Shown: in pieces, positions 8,944-14,331 of the stretch
Numbering within the stretch: the first letter of the stretch is position 1
Layout of the letters: every line of letters begins with the position of its first letter
Origin: Desulfobacteraceae bacterium
Lineage (GTDB): Bacteria; Desulfobacterota; Desulfobulbia; Desulfobulbales; Desulfobulbaceae
NCBI GenBank assembly: GCA_022837185.1
Contig: JALHJD010000043.1
Coordinates: forward strand, 1 to 14,331
DNA length: 14,331 nt
Direction: 5' to 3'
Made by a program: the position numbers and the translations under genes
The notes under the pieces: model-generated
Databases searched by the model: none
Told to the model about the DNA's origin: nothing
The model's input: the letters and a program-made list of their open reading frames with translations, nothing else

Positions 8944-9452
8944 TGGCTGCGGCAGTTTCCCAGGAATCCGTCGTGATCGTCGACGAAAACAACGTGGAAA
9001 TCGCCGCGGTATCACGCCAGATCATGCGCAGCCAGCAGCTGATTCACCGGGCTTCCTATGTCCTGGTATTCAACCGCACCGGGGAGCTCCTTGTCCAGCA
9101 GCGGACCATGACCAAGGATATTTACCCCGGATATTACGACATCGCCGCCGGCGGGATCGTCCTGGCGGGCGAAAGCTACGAGGAATGCGCCGAGCGGGAA
9201 CTGGCCGAGGAACTGGGCGTCCGGGATGTCGCCCTGCTGACCTGTTTCGACCACTACTACGCCGACGACGGCAACAGGGTGTGGGGCAGGGTGTTCCGCT
9301 GCCGCCATGACGGCCCTTTCACCCTGCAGAAGGAGGAAGTGCTGGGGGCGGAGTTCGTGCCCTTGGAACGGCTCGCGGTGCGGCTTGGTCACCGGGTGTT
9401 CACCCCGGACGGACTCCTGATTCTGCGCAGATTCCTTGCCGGCGGCGGATGA
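8943..9452 (+). CDS. Nudix hydrolase, YfcD/isopentenyl-diphosphate isomerase-like
   Basis: Nudix proteins hydrolyse nucleoside diphosphates linked to another group, with Mg2+ held by the Nudix box. The 169 residues contain a perfect Nudix box at 71-93, G-x5-E-x7-REL-A-EE-LGV (G71, E77, R85, E86, E89, E90, G92). The N-terminus (VVIVDENNVEIAAVSRQIMR) and HRASYVLVFN-GELLVQQR with KDIYPGYYDIAAGG resemble E. coli YfcD and the fold shared with Idi. The Idi catalytic Cys/Glu arrangement is not obvious, so hydrolase is the safer call and the substrate is unknown. The ATG overlaps the pgl stop (TGATG) and lacks a good ribosome-binding site, which suggests translation by re-initiation after pgl. It ends 13 bases from the convergent rph gene. 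Confidence 0.88.
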   Translation: MAAAVSQESVVIVDENNVEIAAVSRQIMRSQQLIHRASYVLVFNRTGELLVQQRTMTKDIYPGYYDIAAGGIVLAGESYEECAERELAEELGVRDVALLTCFDHYYADDGNRVWGRVFRCRHDGPFTLQKEEVLGAEFVPLERLAVRLGHRVFTPDGLLILRRFLAGGG

Positions 9453-9465
9453 GGGGCGTCCCGGC

Positions 9466-10176
9466 TCAGCTCTCCCTGTCCCGGGGACAGGCAAGCAGTT
9501 CCCGGATTCCCGCCGCCGCCAGCGCCTGCATGCGGGTAAACAGTTCCGGTTGAAACGGCCTGCCCTCCGCCGTGCACTGCATTTCAATCCATCTGCCGTC
9601 CCCGGCCATGACAAAATTGGCATCAACCTCGGCGGCCGAATCTTCCTCGTAGGTCAGATCCAGCAGCGCCGAACCGTCGACAAGTCCGGCACTGACCGCC
9701 GCCACCGGCAGGATGGCCGGCAGCTCGGGCAGCCTGCCTTCATCGGCCATCCGCTGCAGCGCCTGGCGAACCGCCAGGGACGAGCCGGTGATTGACGCGC
9801 AGCGGGTGCCGCCGTCGGCGTTGATCACATCGCAATCGACCCGCAGGGTGACCTCCCCGAGCCGGCGCAAATCGACCATCATCCGCAATGACCGGCCGAT
9901 CAGCCGCTGGATTTCATAGGTCCTTCCTGATCTGCCCGCCACCGCCTCCCGCCGCCCCCGGGTGTGAGTCGCGCAGGGCAGCATGCCGTATTCGGCCGTC
10001 AGCCAGCCCTGACCCGAACCGGCCAGAAAAGGGGGAACCTTGTCTTCAACCGTTACCGCGCAGATGACATGGGTGCCGCCCATGCGGAACAACACCGAGC
10101 CATCCGCATGGGGCTGCACCCCATACTCCACCTTTACAGGCCGCAGCTGATCATCTCTTCTGCCGTCTTCCCGCAT
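9466..10176 (-). CDS. rph: Ribonuclease PH (tRNA 3'-end phosphorolytic exoribonuclease)
   Basis: RNase PH removes nucleotides after the CCA end of tRNA precursors, using phosphate to release nucleoside diphosphates. It works as a hexamer in the cytosol. The 236 residues match the family's usual length and carry [19 protein letters not shown] (55-73), RLIGRSLR (91-98), [12 protein letters not shown] (114-125), SITGSS (128-133) and the acidic active-site stretch [20 protein letters not shown] (171-190). The frame is open to 10230, but the ATG ending at 10176 gives the canonical start ([15 protein letters not shown]) and has GGAGG 6 bases upstream. It converges on the Nudix gene. I see no rdgB/pyrophosphatase gene after it, a common partner elsewhere. 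Confidence 0.95.
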   Translation of the reverse strand: MREDGRRDDQLRPVKVEYGVQPHADGSVLFRMGGTHVICAVTVEDKVPPFLAGSGQGWLTAEYGMLPCATHTRGRREAVAGRSGRTYEIQRLIGRSLRMMVDLRRLGEVTLRVDCDVINADGGTRCASITGSSLAVRQALQRMADEGRLPELPAILPVAAVSAGLVDGSALLDLTYEEDSAAEVDANFVMAGDGRWIEMQCTAEGRPFQPELFTRMQALAAAGIRELLACPRDRES

Positions 10177-10182
10177 ACTCCG

Positions 10183-10187
10183 CCTCC
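10183..10187 (-). promoter_or_regulatory. Ribosome-binding site that fixes the rph start
   Basis: GGAGG on the minus strand ends 6 bases before the ATG at 10176. This supports the 236-residue form over the 254-residue form that would begin at 10230. Confidence 0.75.
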
Positions 10188-10345
10188 GAATTATCTCTCC
10201 CTCCACCCCGCAAATCATCCTGCCGATCACAGAATACGAAATGGAGTGAATGGACCGGAAAGAAAAAAGATTCTGCCAGGATAATCCTTGTCCAAAAGAT
10301 ACAATCTTCCCCTTGCGAATGAATGGCTATTCAGGTAAAAGACTA

Positions 10346-10358
10346 TGACACTATGTCA
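10346..10358. promoter_or_regulatory. TGACA-CTA-TGTCA dyad upstream of the cytochrome genes
   Basis: This 5-3-5 perfect inverted repeat also contains a direct repeat: CTATG occurs at 10343-10347 and 10351-10355. It lies about 215 bases before the first cytochrome start. It matches neither the FNR (TTGAT-N4-ATCAA) nor the CRP (TGTGA-N6-TCACA) consensus. It could be a site for an unknown activator or repressor, or chance. Confidence 0.25.
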
Positions 10359-10486
10359 AAATTGTTCATACAGCAAGGAAAGAATGCGCGGCTGCCGTCG
10401 GCATCAGTCCGTCACGGATTTCCCGAGGCCTATTTCAGCCCGGTGATGAAAGCTGCATTCTATACCGGCCGGAAGGACCCGGCACA

Positions 10487-10576
10487 ATGAAAAAAACCGG
10501 ACGGCGGTTCCGGCCGGGAGCGGCGGCCCGCCAGATCCACCATCACTCAAGCTACAGGGGGGAAAAAGAAACATGA
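10487..10576 (+). CDS. Possible 29-residue leader peptide upstream of the cytochromes
   Basis: An ATG at 10487 has GGAAGGA (10471-10477) 9 bases upstream and opens 29 codons. The product would be very basic (starts MKKTGRRFRPG, contains HHH, ends RGEKET). Its TGA overlaps the cytochrome ATG as ATGA at 10573-10576, the arrangement seen in coupled gene pairs. It has no signal peptide or recognisable motif. In GC-rich DNA short ORFs like this arise easily, and the cytochrome has its own G-rich ribosome-binding site (10556-10562), so this is only a candidate. Confidence 0.25.
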   Translation: MKKTGRRFRPGAAARQIHHHSSYRGEKET

Positions 10577-11370
10577 AACGAATGATCATCTGCACCATGG
10601 CGACCATACTGAACATCGGCGCGCTGCTCTTCTGGGCGGACGCCCGGAATGCCGAAGCGGCGGATCCCGTGCTCAAGAACGACGACTGCGTCAAATGTCA
10701 CGCTGCCATAGTCCACCAGGTTGACCAGGCCGGCAACAAGCACAAGACCGAGGTCGAGTGCATGGAATGCCATGCCGGCACCCATCCCCCCGGGGTGGAA
10801 AAAGGATCCCTCATTCCCGGTTGTGCGACCTGCCATGAAGGCGAACCCCACTTTCAACTGGAAAACTGCCTGGGATGCCATCGCAATCCGCACGAGCCCC
10901 TGAACATTGTCTTCGGCGACAATGTCAAGGCGGCCTGCGACACCTGCCACTCCGCCGTGGTAGCGGAAATCAACACCCACCAAAGCGCCCACGCCGAAGT
11001 GGACTGTTCCTTCTGCCATGACCGGCATGGATTCAAGCCTGACTGCATGGACTGTCATGACCCCCATATGAGCGGACAGCAATATGCGGCCTGCGTCTCC
11101 TGCCATCAGGTGCACCGGCCCCTGGAGCTGGCCTACGGGGCAGAAATCCCCAACAGCGACTGCGGCGCCTGCCACTCCGACATCCGCTCGGCGCTGGAGG
11201 CGGGAGCGACGAAACATGCCGCCATGCAGTGCGTCTACTGCCATGCCGACAAGCACGGCAATGTTCCCCAGTGCCAGAGCTGCCACGGCACGCCCCACAA
11301 CGAACAGATGCTGAGCAAATTCCCCTCCTGCAATGAATGCCATCAAAGCGCCCACAGTCTGCTGAAATAA
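10573..11370 (+). CDS. Periplasmic dodecaheme c-type cytochrome
   Basis: This is a multiheme electron carrier of the periplasm. The 265 residues begin with a Sec signal (hydrophobic core 5-21, cleavage likely after AEA at 27-29). They contain 12 CxxCH heme motifs, with first Cys at 39, 63, 84, 99, 122, 145, 158, 174, 197, 220, 234 and 253. No other cysteine is present after the signal. Fourteen further histidines allow bis-His ligation of every heme. Apart from hemes there is little sequence, so the hemes probably form a continuous wire. It is built from three tetraheme modules (see the repeat entry). A G-rich ribosome-binding site (AGGGGGG) lies 10 bases before the ATG. The lipoprotein paralogue starts 13 bases after the stop. 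I do not recognise a named family; the redox partner is unknown. Confidence 0.93.
   Translation: MKRMIICTMATILNIGALLFWADARNAEAADPVLKNDDCVKCHAAIVHQVDQAGNKHKTEVECMECHAGTHPPGVEKGSLIPGCATCHEGEPHFQLENCLGCHRNPHEPLNIVFGDNVKAACDTCHSAVVAEINTHQSAHAEVDCSFCHDRHGFKPDCMDCHDPHMSGQQYAACVSCHQVHRPLELAYGAEIPNSDCGACHSDIRSALEAGATKHAAMQCVYCHADKHGNVPQCQSCHGTPHNEQMLSKFPSCNECHQSAHSLLK
10681..11367 (+). repeat. Three tetraheme modules in the first cytochrome
   Basis: The modules cover about residues 37-112 (10681-10908), 120-187 (10930-11133) and 195-265 (11155-11367). Distances between successive heme Cys are 24/21/15, 23/13/16 and 23/14/19. A His follows the first Cys of each module at +18 (H57, H140, H215) and the other three Cys at +7 to +9 (H71, H93, H107; H152, H165, H181; H228, H242, H261). 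Modules 1 and 2 end in similar HxPL segments (NPHEPL, QVHRPL). Confidence 0.85.
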
Positions 11371-11383
11371 GAAGGGGGGCATT

Positions 11384-12310
11384 ATGAAAAAGTATCTTGT
11401 TCTCTCCGCCTTCTCCCTGTTTGCGGCGGCGGCCGTGTTCGTGCTGGTCGCCGCCTGCGGACCGACAGGCCGCACCGGGCCGGCCGGCGACCCCGGAACC
11501 GCTGTGCGGGAGGAAGCCGCCGGTTCAGGAGCGGACCTCTACAAAAAGGATATCAAGCCTATGGCGCCCGAGGAGTGCGGCCGCTGCCATGCCTATCAGT
11601 TCAACTGGCTGAAGGACAAAGGAGGAAAACACCGTCAGGACTGCGTTTTTTGCCATGAGCAGTTCCATGCCTACAACCCCAGGCTGGACAATTGGGATGC
11701 GTTGATGCCCAAGTGTGCCGACTGCCATGGCATGCCGCATGAAAACGGTTTTTCTGACTGCATGGAGTGCCACCGCCAACCCCATGCCCCCCTGGTCATT
11801 GACTTCGCCATCCTCGAACAGCCGATAAGCGGGGAAGGCGGGCGGACCGAACTGGCCTGCGCCAAATGCCACGCCGGGGAAGGGACGGAGTTCGCCGACT
11901 TCCCGAGCAAGCACAACAGCGAGGTCAACTGCAACGGCTGCCACGCAGCGGAGCACGGAGCCATTCCCAGCTGCCTGGACTGCCACAGTCCCCATCTGCC
12001 GACCCAGGAATACGGGGACTGTCTCGAGTGCCACGCCCCGCACAGCGCCGCAGCCATCAGGCAATATTCGGAAAATGTCCCCAATGTCGCCTGCAGTGCC
12101 TGCCATAAAGAGGTGTATGCCCTGTTGCAGGGAAATGTGACCAGGCACTCGGCCATGCAATGCGCCACCTGCCATCCGACCCACGGTCAGATCCAGGGAT
12201 GCCGGGACTGCCACGGCGAGCCCCATGGCGATGTGCTGCACCAGCGGTTTATCGACTGCCTGGAGTGCCACATAGACCCGCACAATCTTCCCATAAACCT
12301 GAGAAAATAG
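11384..12310 (+). CDS. Lipoprotein dodecaheme c-type cytochrome, paralogue of the preceding gene
   Basis: This is a membrane-anchored multiheme electron carrier. The 308 residues start with a lipoprotein signal ending in VAAC (Cys25). The residues after Cys25 are GPTG with no Asp at +2, compatible with outer-membrane sorting in Gram-negatives. A flexible Gly/Ala/Pro linker (about 26-60) leads to 12 CxxCH motifs, with first Cys at 65, 87, 111, 126, 159, 183, 197, 213, 237, 260, 273 and 292. Thirteen other His give enough distal ligands. Heme spacing and His positions mirror the upstream cytochrome module by module, so the pair arose by gene duplication. It starts 13 bases after the upstream stop, with GGGGGG 4 bases before the ATG, and is followed by a strong hairpin. 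The soluble plus anchored pair suggests electron transfer between periplasm and membrane surface. The side of the outer membrane it faces cannot be read from sequence. Confidence 0.93.
   Translation: MKKYLVLSAFSLFAAAAVFVLVAACGPTGRTGPAGDPGTAVREEAAGSGADLYKKDIKPMAPEECGRCHAYQFNWLKDKGGKHRQDCVFCHEQFHAYNPRLDNWDALMPKCADCHGMPHENGFSDCMECHRQPHAPLVIDFAILEQPISGEGGRTELACAKCHAGEGTEFADFPSKHNSEVNCNGCHAAEHGAIPSCLDCHSPHLPTQEYGDCLECHAPHSAAAIRQYSENVPNVACSACHKEVYALLQGNVTRHSAMQCATCHPTHGQIQGCRDCHGEPHGDVLHQRFIDCLECHIDPHNLPINLRK
11570..12295 (+). repeat. Three tetraheme modules in the second cytochrome
   Basis: The modules cover about residues 63-138 (11570-11797), 157-225 (11852-12058) and 235-304 (12086-12295). Heme Cys spacings are 22/24/15, 24/14/16 and 23/13/19, close to 24/21/15, 23/13/16 and 23/14/19 in the upstream paralogue. 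His follows the first Cys at exactly +18 in each module (H83, H177, H255) and the others at +7 or +8 (H95, H119, H134; H191, H204, H220; H267, H281, H300). Confidence 0.85.
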
Positions 12311-12327
12311 TATACTGTCCTTGATGA

Positions 12328-12361
12328 GAAGCGGCCCGGCCTTCAACGTCCGGGCCGCTTC
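12328..12361 (+). terminator. Strong hairpin after the cytochrome operon
   Basis: GAAGCGGCCCGG (12328-12339) and CCGGGCCGCTTC (12350-12361) form a perfect 12-bp stem with a 10-base loop, 18 bases after the cytochrome stop. The sequence after it is C-rich, not T-rich, so it is not a textbook intrinsic terminator. It could still end or protect the transcript. It separates the cytochrome pair from the next gene. Confidence 0.6.
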
Positions 12362-12436
12362 CCCCGTCAATCAAACCTAAGGACAGCTGAAAGGCAGATC
12401 TCTTCGCACCTGGGGGCAAACAATCAATATCAATGG

Positions 12437-13135
12437 GTGATGGCCATGCGCATGAATATTCTCTCACTGTTCCTGTCATTGATCTTCACGGTGTCTCTTC
12501 TGTCCGGTGCCCTTGCTGAAGACGGTCGAAAGCCGCCGGGAAAAAAATGGACGGAGCAGGGCGCCGGAAAATCCATCAACGGAGGAAAGGGCAAAAGGGA
12601 GCGGCATACTCTCCCCCCCTGGCTGGACGAGAAGGACCGAAAGGCCTGGAAAGACGGCAGGCCGCCGGGCTGGGACAGGGGCACGAAAACGGGCTGGCAG
12701 GGCGGCAATCTGCCTCCCGGCCAGGCCAGGAAAAGGGCGGAAGACCGTGATTACGCTCCCGGATCACGGTACCGTTGGACGGAACAGGAGCGGAACAGAC
12801 ATGAGGAGCGGATAAAAGATGCCGAGGAGCGAATCAGGGAACTTCTTGAAAAAAAGGGCGTCCCCACAGGGCCGATGCTGGACAGCGCAATCCTTTCCCT
12901 CCACTCCGCCGTCCGCCGGGGAGTGCCGGTATCCACCGCCTCCGCCGTCATTGAACAGGGCCTCGAAGGGAGTCTGAGCCCGGAGGGGATAGAGCAGGTA
13001 ACCAGGGCCCTGTCCTATGGAGCGGAGCGGCAGAGGGATTTCACCGACCTGGAAAAAATCATCCGGGATGCCATGAACAGGGGGTTGACCGAAGAAGATC
13101 TGACCATGGAGGTCTATCGGGCCTTGTCAAACTAA
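12437..13135 (+). CDS. Secreted protein of unknown function, PPG/PPW-rich with helical C-terminus
   Basis: I do not recognise a family. The product (up to 232 residues) has a Sec signal with a hydrophobic core at about 8-25 and an ALA cleavage site at 25-27. The N-terminal half is charged, with Pro-Gly/Trp motifs: KPPGKKW (32-38), LPPWLDEKDRKAWKDG (59-74), RPPGWDRG (75-82) and NLPPGQARKR (91-100). A probable coiled coil follows (about 115-140, rich in Glu/Arg), then a helical region (about 146-232) with SAILSLHSAVRRGV, SPEGIEQVTRALSYG and LEKIIRDAMNRGLTEEDL, which look like loosely repeated helical hairpins. Four starts are possible: GTG 12437 and ATG 12440, 12446 and 12452. GGGTG at 12435-12439 sits 6 bases before 12446. 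It lies 126 bases after the cytochrome operon and probably has its own promoter, though I found none. A weak hairpin follows. Confidence 0.72.
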   Translation: MMAMRMNILSLFLSLIFTVSLLSGALAEDGRKPPGKKWTEQGAGKSINGGKGKRERHTLPPWLDEKDRKAWKDGRPPGWDRGTKTGWQGGNLPPGQARKRAEDRDYAPGSRYRWTEQERNRHEERIKDAEERIRELLEKKGVPTGPMLDSAILSLHSAVRRGVPVSTASAVIEQGLEGSLSPEGIEQVTRALSYGAERQRDFTDLEKIIRDAMNRGLTEEDLTMEVYRALSN

Positions 13136-13142
13136 CAGGCAT

Positions 13143-13160
13143 CGCCCCTGCAACGGGGCG
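13143..13160 (+). terminator. Short GC hairpin after the secreted-protein gene
   Basis: CGCCCC (13143-13148) and GGGGCG (13155-13160) form a 6-bp stem with a 6-base loop, 7 bases after the TAA at 13133-13135. It is followed by TGATTTGT, a poor T-tract. It is a plausible intrinsic terminator for the plus-strand gene. Confidence 0.45.
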
Positions 13161-13226
13161 TGATTTGTCCTGCTCTGCCGCGGACGATTGAGGGCGGTCC
13201 CCAATTCCCGGCCCCAGGCCGCAACG

Positions 13227-13280
13227 CCTTCCTGACCCACGGAAGGACGCCTTGCAGACAGGCTCAACCACCCATGGGTG
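13227..13280 (-). terminator. Two dyads between the convergent genes, possible minus-strand terminator
   Basis: CACCCATGGGTG (13269-13280) is a perfect 12-base palindrome lying 15 bases beyond the stop of the minus-strand gene. A second dyad, CCTTCC (13227-13232) with GGAAGG (13241-13246), lies further on. Neither is followed by a T-run in the minus-strand direction, so either could be a terminator, a protein site or chance. Confidence 0.25.
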
Positions 13281-13295
13281 CGGGGTTCCGGTATT

Positions 13296-13781
13296 TCACT
13301 CCGAATTACGCTCCCTGGCCAACTCCTCCGGGGTCATGGTCCAGAAAGGCTTGCCGTCCTTGGTCAGCCGGACCTTCAGTTCGGCAAAGTCACCTTTTTT
13401 GATCTTGGCGGCCATGAAGACCTCCTGACCCTCAATCTCCGCCCAGGCGCCCCTGATCTTGACCTCGTCTCCCCGCTTGAAGCCGATGGAGTCGCCAAGG
13501 AACCACTTGGGACCGACGTGGACCGTGATCTTTTCCCCGTCCGCATCCTTGACCAGCAGGGCGATGCCGGGAGCCATCCCCGCCATCGGCTCGACCTCGA
13601 TCACCTTGTCGATGGTGCACTTCAGCCGATCAAGCTCCGAGGCAGCGTAGAGGCGGTTGTACTCGCCCCCCTCCTCCCAGCCCCCCATATCGGCGGGCTG
13701 ACTGTACCCGGCCGCGGCTGTCAGCACCAATGCCAGGAACAGAACCGCCGCCGTGGAGATTGCCTGTTTTACCATTTTCAT
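13296..13781 (-). CDS. Small exported, probably beta-rich protein downstream of paaK
   Basis: No named family is certain. The 161 residues start with a Sec signal (basic MKMVK, hydrophobic 7-24, cleavage near AAAGYS). The mature part reads as short beta strands: LKCTIDKVIEV, GIALLVKDADGEKITVHVGP, GDEVKIRGAWAEIEGQEVFMAAKIKKG and ELKVRLTKDGKPFW. The pattern GDxVxIxGxW-xxxxGxxxxxAxxI recalls small OB-fold periplasmic proteins, which is an inference from pattern. One cysteine (C55) is present and no heme motif. The ATG at 13781 has GGAGG 7 bases upstream. Only 14 bases separate it from the paaK stop, so the two should be co-transcribed, though a cytosolic ligase and an exported protein have no obvious shared task. 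Confidence 0.75.
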   Translation of the reverse strand: MKMVKQAISTAAVLFLALVLTAAAGYSQPADMGGWEEGGEYNRLYAASELDRLKCTIDKVIEVEPMAGMAPGIALLVKDADGEKITVHVGPKWFLGDSIGFKRGDEVKIRGAWAEIEGQEVFMAAKIKKGDFAELKVRLTKDGKPFWTMTPEELARERNSE

Positions 13782-13795
13782 GGATGTTCCTCCAG

Positions 13796-14331
13796 CTACA
13801 GTTTGCGGTTGTCAACAACCCGTTTACTCTTGCCCTCGGTGCGCTCGAGGGTTTTTTCCTCAACCAGCTTGACGTCCACTGAAATGCCCAGTTCGGAGGC
13901 AAGCCGCGTCTTGATATGTTCGATGAACTGGCGCTGTTTTTTCATGACGTCGAAAAATATCGCTTCCTGCACTTCCACCAGCACCGTCACCTTGTCGCTG
14001 TGGTTCTCCCTGTCGACGACAATCTGGTAGTGGGGCTCGATGCCATCGATTTCAAAGAGCACTTTTTCGATCTGCAGAGGAAAGACATTGACCCCCTTGA
14101 TGATCAGCATATCGTCGGAGCGCCCGGTGATCCGCTCCATGCGGGTAAGCGTCCGGCCGCAGGGACAGGGTTCCGGCAGCAGCCGGGTGAGGTCGCGGGT
14201 GCGGTACCTGATCATGGGAAAGGCTTCCTTGGTCAGGGTGGTGATCACCAGTTCGCCGGTTTCACCCGGCTCCACCGGCTCCAGGGTCACCGGGTCGATC
14301 ACTTCGACAAGGAAGTGGTCCTCGTTGATGT
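13796..14331 (-). CDS. paaK: Phenylacetate-CoA ligase family protein, C-terminal part (5' end off the window)
   Basis: This adenylate-forming ligase activates phenylacetate or a related aryl acid to its CoA thioester with ATP. The window holds the last 178 or so residues. The frame is open to the right edge, where INEDHFLVEVIDPVT is still in register, so the GTG at 14302 is internal and not a start. Family signatures are strong: GETGELVITTLTKEAFPMIRYRTRDLTRL, then a CPCG stretch, then ITGRSDDMLIIKGVNVFP, and the C-terminal AMP-binding lobe ending LERTEGKSKRVVDNRKL. It ends with TAG at 13796-13798. In anaerobes such ligases often work with indolepyruvate:ferredoxin oxidoreductases in aromatic amino acid use, but that partner would lie outside the window. 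Substrate could be phenylacetate, indoleacetate or another aryl acid. Confidence 0.92.
   Translation of the reverse strand, partial: INEDHFLVEVIDPVTLEPVEPGETGELVITTLTKEAFPMIRYRTRDLTRLLPEPCPCGRTLTRMERITGRSDDMLIIKGVNVFPLQIEKVLFEIDGIEPHYQIVVDRENHSDKVTVLVEVQEAIFFDVMKKQRQFIEHIKTRLASELGISVDVKLVEEKTLERTEGKSKRVVDNRKL

Larger units (their letters stand above)
10177..10572. other. Divergent intergenic region between rph and the cytochrome pair
   Basis: This 396-base stretch must hold promoters for both rph (leftward) and the cytochrome genes (rightward). The left two thirds (about 10200-10380) are AT-richer than the genes; the last 110 bases are GC-rich, with repeated CCGGCCGG-type palindromes (10465 onward and 10510 onward). 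Other visible structure is an 11-base palindrome AGGATAATCCT (10278-10288), the dyad TGACA-CTA-TGTCA and a possible 29-codon ORF (both listed separately). I could not find a convincing -35/-10 pair with correct spacing, nor a sigma-54 GG/GC element, for either gene. Confidence 0.5.

Noticed and set aside
10573..12310. A repeat array (CRISPR or tandem DNA repeat) suggested by recurring tgccat/tgccac
   Set aside because: The recurring bases are CxxCH codons in frame at heme sites with uneven spacing. The repetition is at the protein level.
12311..12316. TATACT as a -10 box for the secreted-protein gene
   Set aside because: No -35 element lies 16-18 bases upstream, and the strong hairpin at 12328-12361 would sit directly in the transcript start.
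12362..12436. A riboswitch (for example c-di-GMP type) in the leader of the secreted-protein gene
   Set aside because: A few GGCA and CAAAC fragments occur, but I could not assemble the conserved core or the paired helices of any riboswitch class I know.
14300..14302. GTG as the start of a 168-residue protein
   Set aside because: The frame stays open to the window edge and the upstream residues continue the PaaK family sequence, so this is an internal valine codon of a gene cut by the window.

Overview
The window is GC-rich and gene-dense. It looks like chromosomal DNA from an anaerobic, respiring Gram-negative bacterium. Two adjacent 12-heme c-type cytochromes, an outer-membrane/RND efflux operon and a PaaK-type aryl-CoA ligase together fit a Desulfobacterota lineage (former Deltaproteobacteria, for example Desulfobulbales or Desulfuromonadia). 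That placement is inferred from gene content and was not checked by any search. I see no transposase, integrase, phage gene, CRISPR array, rRNA or tRNA.

Layout. (1) 1-226: a short flank with two GC-rich hairpins and an AT-rich inverted repeat just upstream of the first gene. (2) 227-5907, plus strand: a complete tripartite efflux operon made of a TolC-like outer-membrane channel, a lipoprotein HlyD-type adaptor and a 1083-residue RND permease. The last two genes overlap by ATGA. No regulator gene is in the window. (3) About 5967-9452, plus strand: a plausible sigma-70 promoter, then rlmKL (fused 23S rRNA methyltransferases, TTG start), pgl (6-phosphogluconolactonase) and a YfcD/Idi-type Nudix hydrolase, tightly packed. 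(4) 9466-10176, minus strand: rph (RNase PH), converging on the Nudix gene. (5) 10177-10572: a 396-base divergent intergenic region with a small dyad and a possible 29-codon leader ORF. (6) 10573-12310, plus strand: two paralogous dodecaheme cytochromes, the first soluble periplasmic and the second a lipoprotein, ending in a strong hairpin. (7) 12437-13135, plus strand: an unrecognised secreted protein with a PPG/PPW-rich N-terminal half and a helical C-terminal half. (8) 13296-14331, minus strand: the 3' end of a phenylacetate-CoA ligase gene (paaK family) followed closely by a small exported, probably beta-rich protein.

The most distinctive observation is in the cytochrome pair. Each protein is built from three consecutive tetraheme modules. 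In all six modules the first heme-binding Cys is followed by a His exactly 18 residues later, and each of the other three by a His 7-9 residues later. This gives one candidate distal ligand per heme. It points to triplication of a tetraheme unit followed by duplication of the whole gene. The soluble plus lipid-anchored pair suggests a periplasm-to-membrane electron relay, but its partners (quinol oxidase, porin, terminal reductase) are not in the window.

A second point concerns the RlmK half of the RlmKL fusion. It has lost several residues that I know as conserved in E. coli RlmK, including the DPP(T)FSNS-type motif, while the RlmL half is intact. The m7G-forming activity may therefore be altered or lost.
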